DNA of 64,000 nucleotides, taken from RBG-16-66-20 sp040752005. GTDB taxonomy: Bacteria; Pseudomonadota; Gammaproteobacteria; Burkholderiales; SG8-39. Below are positions 1-11,231 of this stretch, piece by piece. The notes below the pieces were generated by a model. It made no database searches and was not told the origin of the DNA. It was given only the letters and a program-made list of their open reading frames with translations. A program made the position numbers and the translations under genes. Where the stretch lies: positions 62,001 through 126,000 of the forward strand of contig JBFMFX010000006.1 of the NCBI GenBank assembly GCA_040752005.1. Direction: 5' to 3'. How positions within the stretch are numbered: the first letter of the stretch is position 1; each line of letters opens with the position of its first letter.

Positions 1-2
1 AG

Positions 3-1418
3 CCGGTGCCGGAGATCTTCGGCCGCAGCGCCGAGGCGGTCGAGGCCGCCTACCGCGACTACCGCGAGCTGGCGCTGGCGCGCCAGGGCCTCAAGCGCAT
101 CTACATCGTGACGCTGACGCTCGCCCTCGGCATGGCGCTGCTCGCCGCGCTCTCGCTCGCTGCGATCCTCGCCGGCCGGCTCTCGGAGCCGCTCGCGAAT
201 CTGGCGCAGGCGACGCAGGCGGTCGCGCGCGGCGACTTTTCGCGCCGGATGCCCGTGACCAGCCGCGACGAGCTGGGGGTGCTCATCGAATCGTTCAACG
301 CCATGACCCGGCAGCTCGACGAGGCGCGCAGGGGCCTGGAGGCGCATCGCGACGCGCTCGAGACGGCGCGCGCGCGCCTGGAGAACATCCTCGCCAACCT
401 GTCGGCCGGGGTGCTGGTGTTCGACGCCAGACTGCGCCTGACCGTCGCCAATCCCGGCGCGCACGCGATTCTGGGGCCGGATCTCGCGGCCTGTGCCGGG
501 CGTGCACTTGCCGAGTGGCCGGCGGCGCTGCGCGCCTTCGCCACCGCGGTCGAGGAGCGGCTGCGGGCCGAGGGCGAGCATCCCTGGCAGCTCGAGCTGG
601 AACTCAAAGGCACCGGCAAGACGCTGCTGCTGCGGGGATCGGCGCTGCCCAAGGCTCCCGAGGGCGGGCACGTGCTGGTGTTCGACGACATCACGCAGCT
701 CGTGCAGGCGCAGCGCGCGACGGCGTGGGCCGAGGTGGCGCGGCGCCTTGCCCACGAGATCAAGAATCCGCTCACCCCGATCCAGCTCTCGGCCGAGCGC
801 CTGGAGATGAAGCTTGCGGGCAAGCTTTCCGGCCCGGACGCCGAGACGCTGCGTCGCGGCATCGGCACGATCGTCGAGCAGGTGAGCGCGCTCAAGCGCA
901 TGGTGGACGATTTCCGCGACTATGCGCGACTGCCCGCACCCGCCTTCACCGCACTCGACCTGAACCAGCTTGTCAACGAGGTGCTGTCGCTGTACGAAAA
1001 TTCGGCCGTGCCGATCGCCCGCACCCTGGCGCCCGATCTGCCGCGGGTGCGCGCCGACCCGGTGCAGATCCGGCAGGTGCTTCACAACCTGGTGCAGAAC
1101 GCGCAGGATGCGCTTGAGAACCGCAAGGCGACCGCCGAGCCGCCCGCGATCGAGGTGCGCACCGAGCGCGCCGGCGAGCGCGTGCGGCTGACGGTCGCCG
1201 ACAACGGCGGCGGATTTCCCGAAGAAATCATGGCGCGCGTATTCGAGCCCTATGTCACCACCAAGCCGCGCGGTACCGGCCTCGGCCTGGCGATCGTGAA
1301 GAAGATCGTGGACGAGCACCGGGGCGAGGTGACCGTGCAGAACCGTCCCACCGGCGGGGCCGCGGTGAGCGTGTGGCTGCCGGCAGCCGAGGCCGACCGG
1401 CGCGCGCTGGCCGCGTAA
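3..1418 (+). CDS. ntrY: NtrY-like sensor histidine kinase (5' partial)
   Basis: Membrane sensor kinase of the NtrY/NtrX two-component family. The gene enters from the left edge, so its N-terminal membrane and periplasmic sensor part is missing. Counting from the GTG at 6, a transmembrane segment lies at about residues 33-56, followed by a HAMP domain (to about 105), a PAS domain (about 120-230), a HisKA domain with the phospho-acceptor H250 in LAHEIKNP, and a HATPase domain with an N box (HNLVQNAQDA), a DNGGGFP loop and GTGLGLAI. It phosphorylates the regulator that starts 6 nt downstream. All kinase motifs are intact. The GTG at 6 is internal, not the true start. Confidence 0.9.
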   Translation, partial: PVPEIFGRSAEAVEAAYRDYRELALARQGLKRIYIVTLTLALGMALLAALSLAAILAGRLSEPLANLAQATQAVARGDFSRRMPVTSRDELGVLIESFNAMTRQLDEARRGLEAHRDALETARARLENILANLSAGVLVFDARLRLTVANPGAHAILGPDLAACAGRALAEWPAALRAFATAVEERLRAEGEHPWQLELELKGTGKTLLLRGSALPKAPEGGHVLVFDDITQLVQAQRATAWAEVARRLAHEIKNPLTPIQLSAERLEMKLAGKLSGPDAETLRRGIGTIVEQVSALKRMVDDFRDYARLPAPAFTALDLNQLVNEVLSLYENSAVPIARTLAPDLPRVRADPVQIRQVLHNLVQNAQDALENRKATAEPPAIEVRTERAGERVRLTVADNGGGFPEEIMARVFEPYVTTKPRGTGLGLAIVKKIVDEHRGEVTVQNRPTGGAAVSVWLPAAEADRRALAA

Positions 1419-1424
1419 CGACCC

Positions 1425-2678
1425 ATGGCGCAGATCCTGGTCGTGGACGACGAGGTGGGGATCCGGGAGCTGCTCCTGGAGATCCTCGCCGAGGAAGGCC
1501 ATCAGGTGGTGCTCGCCGAAAGCGCCGCCGAGGCGCGCCGGCTGCGCGAACGCGCCCGCCCCGACCTGGTGCTGCTCGACATCTGGATGCCAGACACCGA
1601 CGGCATTTCGCTGCTCAAGGAATGGGCGGCGAGCGGCCAGCTCACCATGCCGGTGGTGATGATGTCGGGGCACGGCACGATCGAGACCGCCGTCGAGGCC
1701 ACTCGCATCGGCGCGCTCGATTACCTGGAAAAGCCGATCGCCCTGCAGCGGCTGCTCGCCACCGTGCGCCGCGCGCTGCGCAGCGCGGCGGCCGCGACGA
1801 CGCGCGAGCTGTCGCTCGCCACGCTCGGGCGCTCGCCGGCCCTTGCCGAGGCGCGCCAGCGTCTGGCGCAGCTCGCCTCGGCGCCGGGCGCGTTGATGCT
1901 GCGCGGCGAACGCGGCATTCGCCCGGAGCTTTTCGCACGGCTACTCGCGGCCCCGGGCACGCCGTTCCTGGACGGGGCCGGACTGCTCGCCGGGGCCCCA
2001 TCGGAGGTGCTCGCGCGCGCCTCCGGAGGCGTGCTTTTCGTCGGCGACCTCACGCGCCTTGTGCGCGCCGAGCAGAAGAACCTGGAGTTCCTGCTCGCGC
2101 GCGCCGAGCGCCACCGCGCCCGCGTGGTGTCGTTCTCGCCGGTGGATCCGCGCGCACTCGCCGAAAAGCACGACTTCGACCCGGAGCTGGCCGCGCGTCT
2201 TGCCGAGCTCGTGCTGCGGCTTCCGGCGCTGCGCGAATTCGCCGAAGACATACCGGACCTCGCGGCGCAGATGCTGGCGCTGCTGGTGGAAAGCCGCGCC
2301 TGCCCGCCGCGGCGGCTTTCCACCGCGGCACTGAACGCGCTGCGGCACCACCGCTGGCCGGGCAACATCGCTGAACTGGAGGCCGTCGTGCGCAACCTCG
2401 CCTTCGGGGCGCTAGAGGAGGAGATCGGCCTCGCCGACGTCGAGCGCGTTCTTGCCGCGTTTGCCCCGCCGCCGACGCCGCCGGAGATCGCCTTGGACCG
2501 CCCCTACCGGGAGGCGCGCGAAGCGTTCGAGCGCCTGTACTTCGAGCACCTGCTGCAACGCGAAAACGGCAGCATGTCGCGCGTCGCCGAGCGCTCCGGC
2601 CTGGAGCGTACCCACCTGTACCGCAAGCTGAAGGCGCTGGGATTGCCGGTCGGCCGGCGCGAGGAAAGCTCCGGCTGA
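1425..2678 (+). CDS. ntrX: NtrX-like response regulator with degenerate AAA+ domain
   Basis: Response regulator paired with the upstream kinase. Residues 1-120 form a receiver domain with the phospho-acceptor D52 (LLDIWMP) and K103. Residues about 130-330 align with a sigma-54 activator AAA+ domain, but the Walker A site reads GERGIRPE (161-168) instead of GESGTGKE. The Walker B region reads GGVLFVGDL without its acidic pair, and the GAFTGA loop that contacts sigma-54 is absent. The WPGNIAELE segment (311-319) and the C-terminal Fis-type helix-turn-helix (about 383-408) are well kept. It probably binds DNA under phosphorylation control without remodelling sigma-54 polymerase. Confidence 0.88.
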   Translation: MAQILVVDDEVGIRELLLEILAEEGHQVVLAESAAEARRLRERARPDLVLLDIWMPDTDGISLLKEWAASGQLTMPVVMMSGHGTIETAVEATRIGALDYLEKPIALQRLLATVRRALRSAAAATTRELSLATLGRSPALAEARQRLAQLASAPGALMLRGERGIRPELFARLLAAPGTPFLDGAGLLAGAPSEVLARASGGVLFVGDLTRLVRAEQKNLEFLLARAERHRARVVSFSPVDPRALAEKHDFDPELAARLAELVLRLPALREFAEDIPDLAAQMLALLVESRACPPRRLSTAALNALRHHRWPGNIAELEAVVRNLAFGALEEEIGLADVERVLAAFAPPPTPPEIALDRPYREAREAFERLYFEHLLQRENGSMSRVAERSGLERTHLYRKLKALGLPVGRREESSG

Positions 2679-2694
2679 GCGCGCTGCGCCCGTG

Positions 2695-2799
2695 CTAGGC
2701 GGCGCGCTTTTCCTTCTTCTTCGCCCGGTGCGGCCGCGTGTTGCCGTAGGTGCCGCGAAAGATCTTGCCGCGGCGCGTGCGCCGGTCGCCCTTGCCCAT
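2695..2799 (-). CDS. 30S ribosomal protein THX (34 aa)
   Basis: Small very basic protein: it starts MGKGDRRTRRGKI, has a GTYGNTRPH core and ends in a lysine-rich tail. This is the pattern of the bacterial Thx peptide that binds the head of the 30S subunit. An ATG six nt further upstream (2805) abuts the GGAGG Shine-Dalgarno, whereas the ATG at 2799 has a normal 6-nt spacing, so I chose 2799. It is convergent with the ntrX-like gene (16 nt between stops) and lies 20 nt downstream of the metH stop, so it may share the metH transcript. Confidence 0.85.
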   Translation of the reverse strand: MGKGDRRTRRGKIFRGTYGNTRPHRAKKKEKRAA

Positions 2800-2819
2800 T
2801 GCCATCCTCCGTGTCGTGC

Positions 2820-6536
<3,717 letters not shown>

Positions 6537-6667
6537 GCGCGGGCGGCCGGGCGACGGGAAATCGTCCAGCTTGCCGGAAAACGCTTCCGCGGGAATCGAG
6601 GCAGGATGCGTCTCTTTAGCGGTATTTGTTACGCGCCCGCAAGCTGAACGTCAAATCGGCGCGTGGG

Positions 6668-6720
6668 GCCGAGTGTGCCCACCGGCTCCGCATCTGTCAA
6701 ATGCCTCCCGTATACTCGGC
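6668..6720. repeat. Inverted repeat in the metH/MFS divergent region
   Basis: GCCGAGT at 6668-6674 and ACTCGGC at 6714-6720 are perfect inverted arms 39 nt apart in the 190-bp region between the divergent metH and MFS starts. The right arm overlaps the MFS -10 box. It could be an operator or a leader-RNA stem of metH. I could not match it to the SAH or SAM riboswitch consensus. Confidence 0.35.
6711..6716 (+). promoter_or_regulatory. Predicted -10 box of the MFS gene
   Basis: TATACT ends 10 nt before the ATG at 6727. No convincing -35 hexamer and no Shine-Dalgarno are visible, so the message may be leaderless or nearly so. Confidence 0.4.
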
Positions 6721-6726
6721 GGCCCG

Positions 6727-8031
6727 ATGCTCGGCCGCGATCCGACAGTGCACAGGCCGCCGCCGCCGGCCGCACTTGCGTGGTCGGTCTGGGCGCTCGG
6801 CGCCGCGCTCTACCTCGCCGGGTTCTTTCAGCGCGTCGCCCCGGCGGTGATGACACGGGAACTGATGGCGGAATTCGCCATCGCCGCCGCCGGGCTGGGG
6901 CAGCTCTCCGCCTATTACCTGTACAGCTACGTCGCGATGCAGATCCCGACCGGGCTGATGGTGGACCGGTTCGGCGCGCGGCGCGTGCTCGCCGCCGGCG
7001 CGGCGCTCGCCGCGCTCGGGAGCTTTCTGTTCGCGCTCGCGCCCGGTCTCGCCGCCGCGAGCCTCGGCCGCCTGCTCGTCGGCGGTTCGGTCGGCGTCGC
7101 CTGGGTAGGAACGCTCAAGCTCGCCGCGCACTGGCTGCCGCCGCAGCGCTTCGCGCTCGCCACCGGGCTTGCGCTCGCCGCGGGCATGACCGGCGCGGTC
7201 ACCGCCGGCGTACCGCTGGCGTGGGCGGTGGCCGCCTTCGGCTGGCGTGCGGTGATGCTCGCCGCGGCGGTCGCGATCGCGCTCATCGCCGTCGCCATCG
7301 GGTGGCTGGTGCGCGACGATCCCTCCGAGCGCGGCTACGCGAGCTGGTTCGCCGGCGCGGAGCCGGCGGCGGCGCGGGCCTCGATCCGCACGGCGCTCGT
7401 CGAGGCGCTTGGCTACCGTAACACCTGGCTCGTCTTTCTCGCGCCGCAGGGCATGGTGGGGGCGTGCCTTGCGATCGGCGGACTCTGGGGGGTGCCGTGG
7501 CTCGTCTCGGTGTACGGCTTCACGCCGGCGCGCGCCGCGTTTTACTGCTCGGCGCTGATGCTCGCCTGGGCAGCCGGTGGCCCGGCCTTCGGCGCGCTGT
7601 CCGACCGCCTGCGCCTGCGCAAGCCGTTCTACCTCGCCGGCTCGTCGATCGCGTTCGCTCTCTGGGCGCTGGTGATCCTCTGGCCCGAGCCGCTTGCGCC
7701 CGCGCTGCTCTTTGCGCTCTTGGTCGGTGCCGGATTCGCTTCCGGCTGCATGGTGGTGGGCTTTGCGCTCGCCAAGGAATCGGTGCCCGCGCGCCTTGCC
7801 GGCACCGCGTCCGGCATCGCCAACATGGGCTCGATGGCGGGCGCCATGCTGCTGCAGCCGCTGCTTGGCCTGGTGCTCGATCTCAACTGGCGCGGCGCGC
7901 TCGCCGGCGCCGTGCGCGTGTACGACGCGGCCGCATACCGCGCGGCGTTCCTGCTGGTGCTCGTCTGGCTGGCGGTCTCGCTCGTCGCCGCGGCGTTCCT
8001 GCGCGAAACCGGCGGCCGGCAGAGAGTCTGA
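6727..8031 (+). CDS. MFS transporter
   Basis: Inner-membrane major facilitator of about 434 aa with roughly twelve hydrophobic segments. The cytoplasmic loop after helix 2 reads MVDRFGARR, the signature A-type loop, and the equivalent loop in the second half is ALSDRLRLRKP. The open frame extends upstream to 6463, but that part runs into metH and is hydrophilic, so the ATG at 6727 just after a -10 box is preferred. The substrate cannot be told from sequence. The pattern resembles the oxalate/formate and glycerol-3-phosphate side of the MFS. The next gene starts 19 nt downstream. Confidence 0.85.
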   Translation: MLGRDPTVHRPPPPAALAWSVWALGAALYLAGFFQRVAPAVMTRELMAEFAIAAAGLGQLSAYYLYSYVAMQIPTGLMVDRFGARRVLAAGAALAALGSFLFALAPGLAAASLGRLLVGGSVGVAWVGTLKLAAHWLPPQRFALATGLALAAGMTGAVTAGVPLAWAVAAFGWRAVMLAAAVAIALIAVAIGWLVRDDPSERGYASWFAGAEPAAARASIRTALVEALGYRNTWLVFLAPQGMVGACLAIGGLWGVPWLVSVYGFTPARAAFYCSALMLAWAAGGPAFGALSDRLRLRKPFYLAGSSIAFALWALVILWPEPLAPALLFALLVGAGFASGCMVVGFALAKESVPARLAGTASGIANMGSMAGAMLLQPLLGLVLDLNWRGALAGAVRVYDAAAYRAAFLLVLVWLAVSLVAAAFLRETGGRQRV

Positions 8032-8050
8032 CCTGCTACGATCGCGCGCG

Positions 8051-8509
8051 ATGAGCGAGAGCGAATTTCCCTCGATCGAGGCGGCGTTTCCGTGCCGCGT
8101 GCACTGGGGCGACTGCGACCCGGCCGGGATCATCTTCTACCCGACGTATTTCCGCTGGATGGACGCGGCGTCGTGGGCTTTCTTCGAATCGGTCGGCTAC
8201 GACGCGGCGCGCTTTCGCGCCGAGCACCGGGCCATGCCGCTCGTCTCGGCCGACTGCCGCTTCAAGGCTCCTGCGATTCACGGCGACCGCTGCGAGGTGC
8301 GCTCGCGGATCGCGCGCTTCGGCGGCAAGTCCTTCGTCGTTGCGCACCGCATCTTGCGCTCGGACGGGGAACTGCTCGCCGAGGGAACCGAAACCCGTGT
8401 CTGGGGCCGCTACGCTGCGGGCCCGGGAACGCCGCTCCGGGGCGAGGAAATTCCCGAGGCGGTGAAGGCGTTGTTTCGCGCCGCGGCCGGCGCACCGGCG
8501 GGCCGATAG
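8051..8509 (+). CDS. Acyl-CoA thioesterase, 4-hydroxybenzoyl-CoA thioesterase family
   Basis: Hot-dog fold thioesterase of 152 aa. The family active-site segment WGDCDPAGIIFYP is at about residues 19-31, with the putative catalytic Asp23. Members hydrolyse aromatic or branched acyl-CoA thioesters in the cytoplasm. Full length for the family. The ATG at 8051 has no Shine-Dalgarno but follows a TACGAT box (8037-8042) by 8 nt. It is co-directional with the MFS gene. A role with the nearby aryl-CoA ligase is possible but is only inferred from proximity. Confidence 0.8.
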   Translation: MSESEFPSIEAAFPCRVHWGDCDPAGIIFYPTYFRWMDAASWAFFESVGYDAARFRAEHRAMPLVSADCRFKAPAIHGDRCEVRSRIARFGGKSFVVAHRILRSDGELLAEGTETRVWGRYAAGPGTPLRGEEIPEAVKALFRAAAGAPAGR

Positions 8510-8628
8510 GAGCCCGCCCCGGGAGGCGGCCTCGAACCGCGGTCATCGCGGCGAGCCGCCGCTCGTCGCCGGGTGCCTTGGAGCGGATCTCGTGGTGTGA
8601 CGCGAACCTCGGGCGGGCCGCCCGCGGC

Positions 8629-9744
8629 CTAGCCGCTGCCCCAGACCTCGGCCGCCGTTTCCACCACCAGGCGCAGCTTCGCGCGCTGGTCCTCGACGGT
8701 GATCTTGTTGCCGTGCACGGTGCTGGAGAAGCCGCACTGCGGGCTGAGCGCGAGCTGCTCGATCGGCACGTACTTCGCCGCCCCGTCAATACGGCGCTTG
8801 AGATAGTCCTTCTTCTCCAGCTCGCCGCGCTTGGTGGTGACCAGCCCGAGCACGACGATCTTGCCCTTGGGCAGGAACCTGAGCGGCCGGAAGTCGCCCG
8901 AGCGCTCGTCGTCGTACTCGAGGAAGTAGGCGTCCACCTGCATCTCGGTGAGCAGCGCCTCGGCCACCGGCTCGTAGCCGCCCTGCGCGGCCCAAGTACT
9001 CTGGAAGTTGCCGCGGCACAGGTGAATGGCGAGGGTCATGCCGGCGGGCTTTCGCGCCACCACGCGGTTGATGAACTTTGCGTAGCGGTGCGGCAGCTCG
9101 TCCGGGTCGTCGCCGCGCGCGCGCGCGGCCGCGCGCATCTTGTCGTCGCACAGGTAGGCGAGGTTGGTGTCGTCCATCTGCACGTAGGTGCAGCCGGCGC
9201 GGGCGAGCGAGGCAAGCTCCTCGCCGTACGCCTGCGCGACATCTTCGTAGAAGTCGGGCTCTAGCTCCGGGTAGTGTTCCTTGCTGATGCCGGCGCGCCC
9301 GCCGCGAAAATGCAGCATCGTCGGCGACGGGATGGTCACCTTCGGGGTGCGCTTCGTGCACGATTTCAGATACAGGAAATCGGCGAGCTGGATGTCCTTG
9401 ACGTGGCGCACCTTGTCCACCACGCGCATCACCGGAGGGGCGAGCTCCTCGGTGCCGTCGGGCTTCTTCACCAGTTTCGGCTCGTCGGTCTTGACCCCGC
9501 CCAGCTGCTGCAGGAAGTCGATGTGGAAGTACGTGCGGCGAAACTCGCCGTCGGTGATGGACTGCAGCCCCACATCCTCCTGGAACTTCACGATCTCGGC
9601 GATCGCGCGGTCCTCGACGCGGCGCAGTTCCGCCGCGCCGATCTCGCCGCGCGCCTTTTTCTCGCGCGCTTCGAGCAGGTACTGCGGGCGCAGGAAGCTG
9701 CCGACGTGGTCGGCGCGGAACGGGGGGGTGGTACGTACGGTCAT
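8629..9744 (-). CDS. MetE catalytic-domain (core-MetE-like) methyltransferase
   Basis: Protein of 371 aa matching only the C-terminal catalytic half of cobalamin-independent methionine synthase (YxjG-type). Zinc-ligand segments are AIHLCRGN and LSPQCGFSS, and the N-terminus has the typical RADHVGSFLRP. Full MetE is about 750 aa, so the N-terminal folate-binding half is absent by family, not by truncation. The start at 9744 (MTVRTTPPF) is preferred over an in-frame ATG at 9765. Core enzymes of this type can use methyl donors other than triglutamyl folate. The substrate here is unknown, and the genome already has MetH 2 kb away. Confidence 0.8.
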   Translation of the reverse strand: MTVRTTPPFRADHVGSFLRPQYLLEAREKKARGEIGAAELRRVEDRAIAEIVKFQEDVGLQSITDGEFRRTYFHIDFLQQLGGVKTDEPKLVKKPDGTEELAPPVMRVVDKVRHVKDIQLADFLYLKSCTKRTPKVTIPSPTMLHFRGGRAGISKEHYPELEPDFYEDVAQAYGEELASLARAGCTYVQMDDTNLAYLCDDKMRAAARARGDDPDELPHRYAKFINRVVARKPAGMTLAIHLCRGNFQSTWAAQGGYEPVAEALLTEMQVDAYFLEYDDERSGDFRPLRFLPKGKIVVLGLVTTKRGELEKKDYLKRRIDGAAKYVPIEQLALSPQCGFSSTVHGNKITVEDQRAKLRLVVETAAEVWGSG

Positions 9745-9855
9745 GGCGGACACTCTGTGATGCAAGCGCGCGATTTTAGTGCCGGCGGCACGGGCGCGGC
9801 GCCGAGTCCTCGAAGACCAGCGGCTCGTCCGGGAACCGGATTGCGGGGCGGCGGC

Positions 9856-10491
9856 TCACTCCGCGTCGGGCTGCCGGGCAGGCTGCGCGCGCTCGAAGGC
9901 ATCGAGCTTCATGCACTCGGCGAAAACGCGCATCAGCGTCGGGTACGGCGCGGTGTCGCACTGGTAGCGCTGGGCGTTGAACACCTGCGGCACCAGACAG
10001 CAGTCGGCGAGGGTGGGCGAATCGCCGTGCGCGAAGCGCCCCGTTTCCCCGCGCGCCAGCTCGGCTTCCAGCTTCTCCAGCCCGTCGGCGATCCAGTGGC
10101 GGTACCAGGCGTTCACCTGCTCCTCGCTCTGCCCGAGCGCGCGGCGCAGGTGCTGGAGCACGCGCAGATTGTTGAGCGGGTGGATTTCGCAGGCGATGAG
10201 CAGCGCGAGCGAGCGCACCCGCGCGCGGCCGAAGGCGTCAGCCGGGAGCAGCGGCGGTTGCGGGTGCGTCTCCTCGAGATACTCCAGGATCGCGAGCGAC
10301 TGGGTGATGAGCCTGCCGCCGTCCTCCAGCGCCGGCACCAGCCCCTGCGGGTTGATCGCGGCGTATTCGGGCCTGCGGTGCTCGCCCCTGGCGAGGTGCA
10401 CGAACACCGGCTCCCAGGCGAGGCCCTTGAGGTTGAGCGCGATGCGGACGCGGAACGCCGCCGAGCTGCGGAAATAAGTATACAGTCGCAC
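9856..10491 (-). CDS. maiA: Maleylacetoacetate/maleylpyruvate isomerase, zeta-class GST
   Basis: Zeta-class glutathione transferase of 211 aa. The N-terminal thioredoxin fold carries the active-site SSAAFRVRIAL (residues 9-19) and NPQGLVPAL, followed by the helical C-terminal domain. It catalyses glutathione-dependent cis-trans isomerisation of maleylacetoacetate or maleylpyruvate. It starts with GTG 7 nt after the stop of a fumarylpyruvate hydrolase-like gene. That pairing favours the gentisate route (NagL-type) over tyrosine breakdown (MaiA-type), but sequence alone does not separate them. Confidence 0.85.
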   Translation of the reverse strand: MRLYTYFRSSAAFRVRIALNLKGLAWEPVFVHLARGEHRRPEYAAINPQGLVPALEDGGRLITQSLAILEYLEETHPQPPLLPADAFGRARVRSLALLIACEIHPLNNLRVLQHLRRALGQSEEQVNAWYRHWIADGLEKLEAELARGETGRFAHGDSPTLADCCLVPQVFNAQRYQCDTAPYPTLMRVFAECMKLDAFERAQPARQPDAE

Positions 10492-10498
10492 CGGCGGC

Positions 10499-11191
10499 TT
10501 ACAGCGGCGGCGCGATGGTGACGCGCAGCTCGCCGACGCCTTCGATGCCGGCGTGCAGCTCGTCGCCGGGCTGCACCGGCCCGACCCCCGCGGGCGTGCC
10601 GGAGAATATGAGGTCGCCCGCCTCCAGCGTGTAGTACTCCGACAGGTAGGCGATCTGCTCCGGCGCCGACCAGATCATGTCGGCCAGATCGGCGCGCTGG
10701 CGCTCCTTTCCGTTCACGCGCAGCCAGATCGCGCCCCTGGCCGGATGGCCGATGCGCGCAGCCGGCTCCAGAGCGCTGCAGGGCGCGGATTCGTCGAAGT
10801 CCTTGCCGAAGTCCCACGGCCGGCCGTGGTCCTTGCCCCACTGTTGCAAGTCGCGCCGCGTCATGTCGAGACCGACCGCGTAGCCGAATACATGCGCGTT
10901 CGCCTGCGCTGCGGCGATGCGCCGGCCGCCGCGGCCGATGGCGACCACCAGCTCGGTTTCGTAGTGCAGGTTCGACGTCTTCGGGGGATAGTGCACCCGC
11001 CCGCCGCCGGGCACCAGCGCGTGCGCCGACTTGGTGAAGAAGAACGGCGCCTCGCGGCCGTCGCCGCCCATCTCCTTCTGGTGCTCGACGTAGTTTCGCC
11101 CGACGCAGAAGATGCGCCGTACCGGGAAAAGCTCCGCGCTGCCGGCGACCGGCAGCGCCGGCGGGCTCCAGAGCGGAATGACGTAGGCCAT
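10499..11191 (-). CDS. Fumarylacetoacetate hydrolase family protein (fumarylpyruvate hydrolase-like)
   Basis: FAH-fold hydrolase of 230 aa. It shows the family entry IFCVGRNYVEHQKEMG, metal-binding acidic residues in LHYETELVVAIG, a GLDMTRRDLQ stretch and the C-terminal GDLIFSGTPAGVGP. This short form is typical of fumarylpyruvate hydrolase (NagK), which splits fumarylpyruvate into fumarate and pyruvate. The start at 11191 (MAYVIPLW) is chosen because upstream in-frame sequence lies inside the ligase gene. It is co-transcribed with the ligase upstream and the isomerase downstream. Confidence 0.85.
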   Translation of the reverse strand: MAYVIPLWSPPALPVAGSAELFPVRRIFCVGRNYVEHQKEMGGDGREAPFFFTKSAHALVPGGGRVHYPPKTSNLHYETELVVAIGRGGRRIAAAQANAHVFGYAVGLDMTRRDLQQWGKDHGRPWDFGKDFDESAPCSALEPAARIGHPARGAIWLRVNGKERQRADLADMIWSAPEQIAYLSEYYTLEAGDLIFSGTPAGVGPVQPGDELHAGIEGVGELRVTIAPPL

Positions 11192-11231
11192 GCGGGAAGT
11201 TCCTGGGGAAAGCCTGGCGAAGGCGCGTATG

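Noticed and set aside
6537..6726. Possible SAM or SAH riboswitch upstream of metH
   Set aside because: There is a 7-bp inverted repeat, but I could not fit the known conserved cores of SAH or SAM riboswitches. Recorded only as an inverted repeat.
8515..8575. tRNA-like stretch on the minus strand with a GCGGTTCGAGGCCGC T-arm-like motif
   Set aside because: No acceptor stem, anticodon arm or D-arm can be folded around it. It is GC-rich intergenic sequence between the convergent thioesterase and MetE-like genes.
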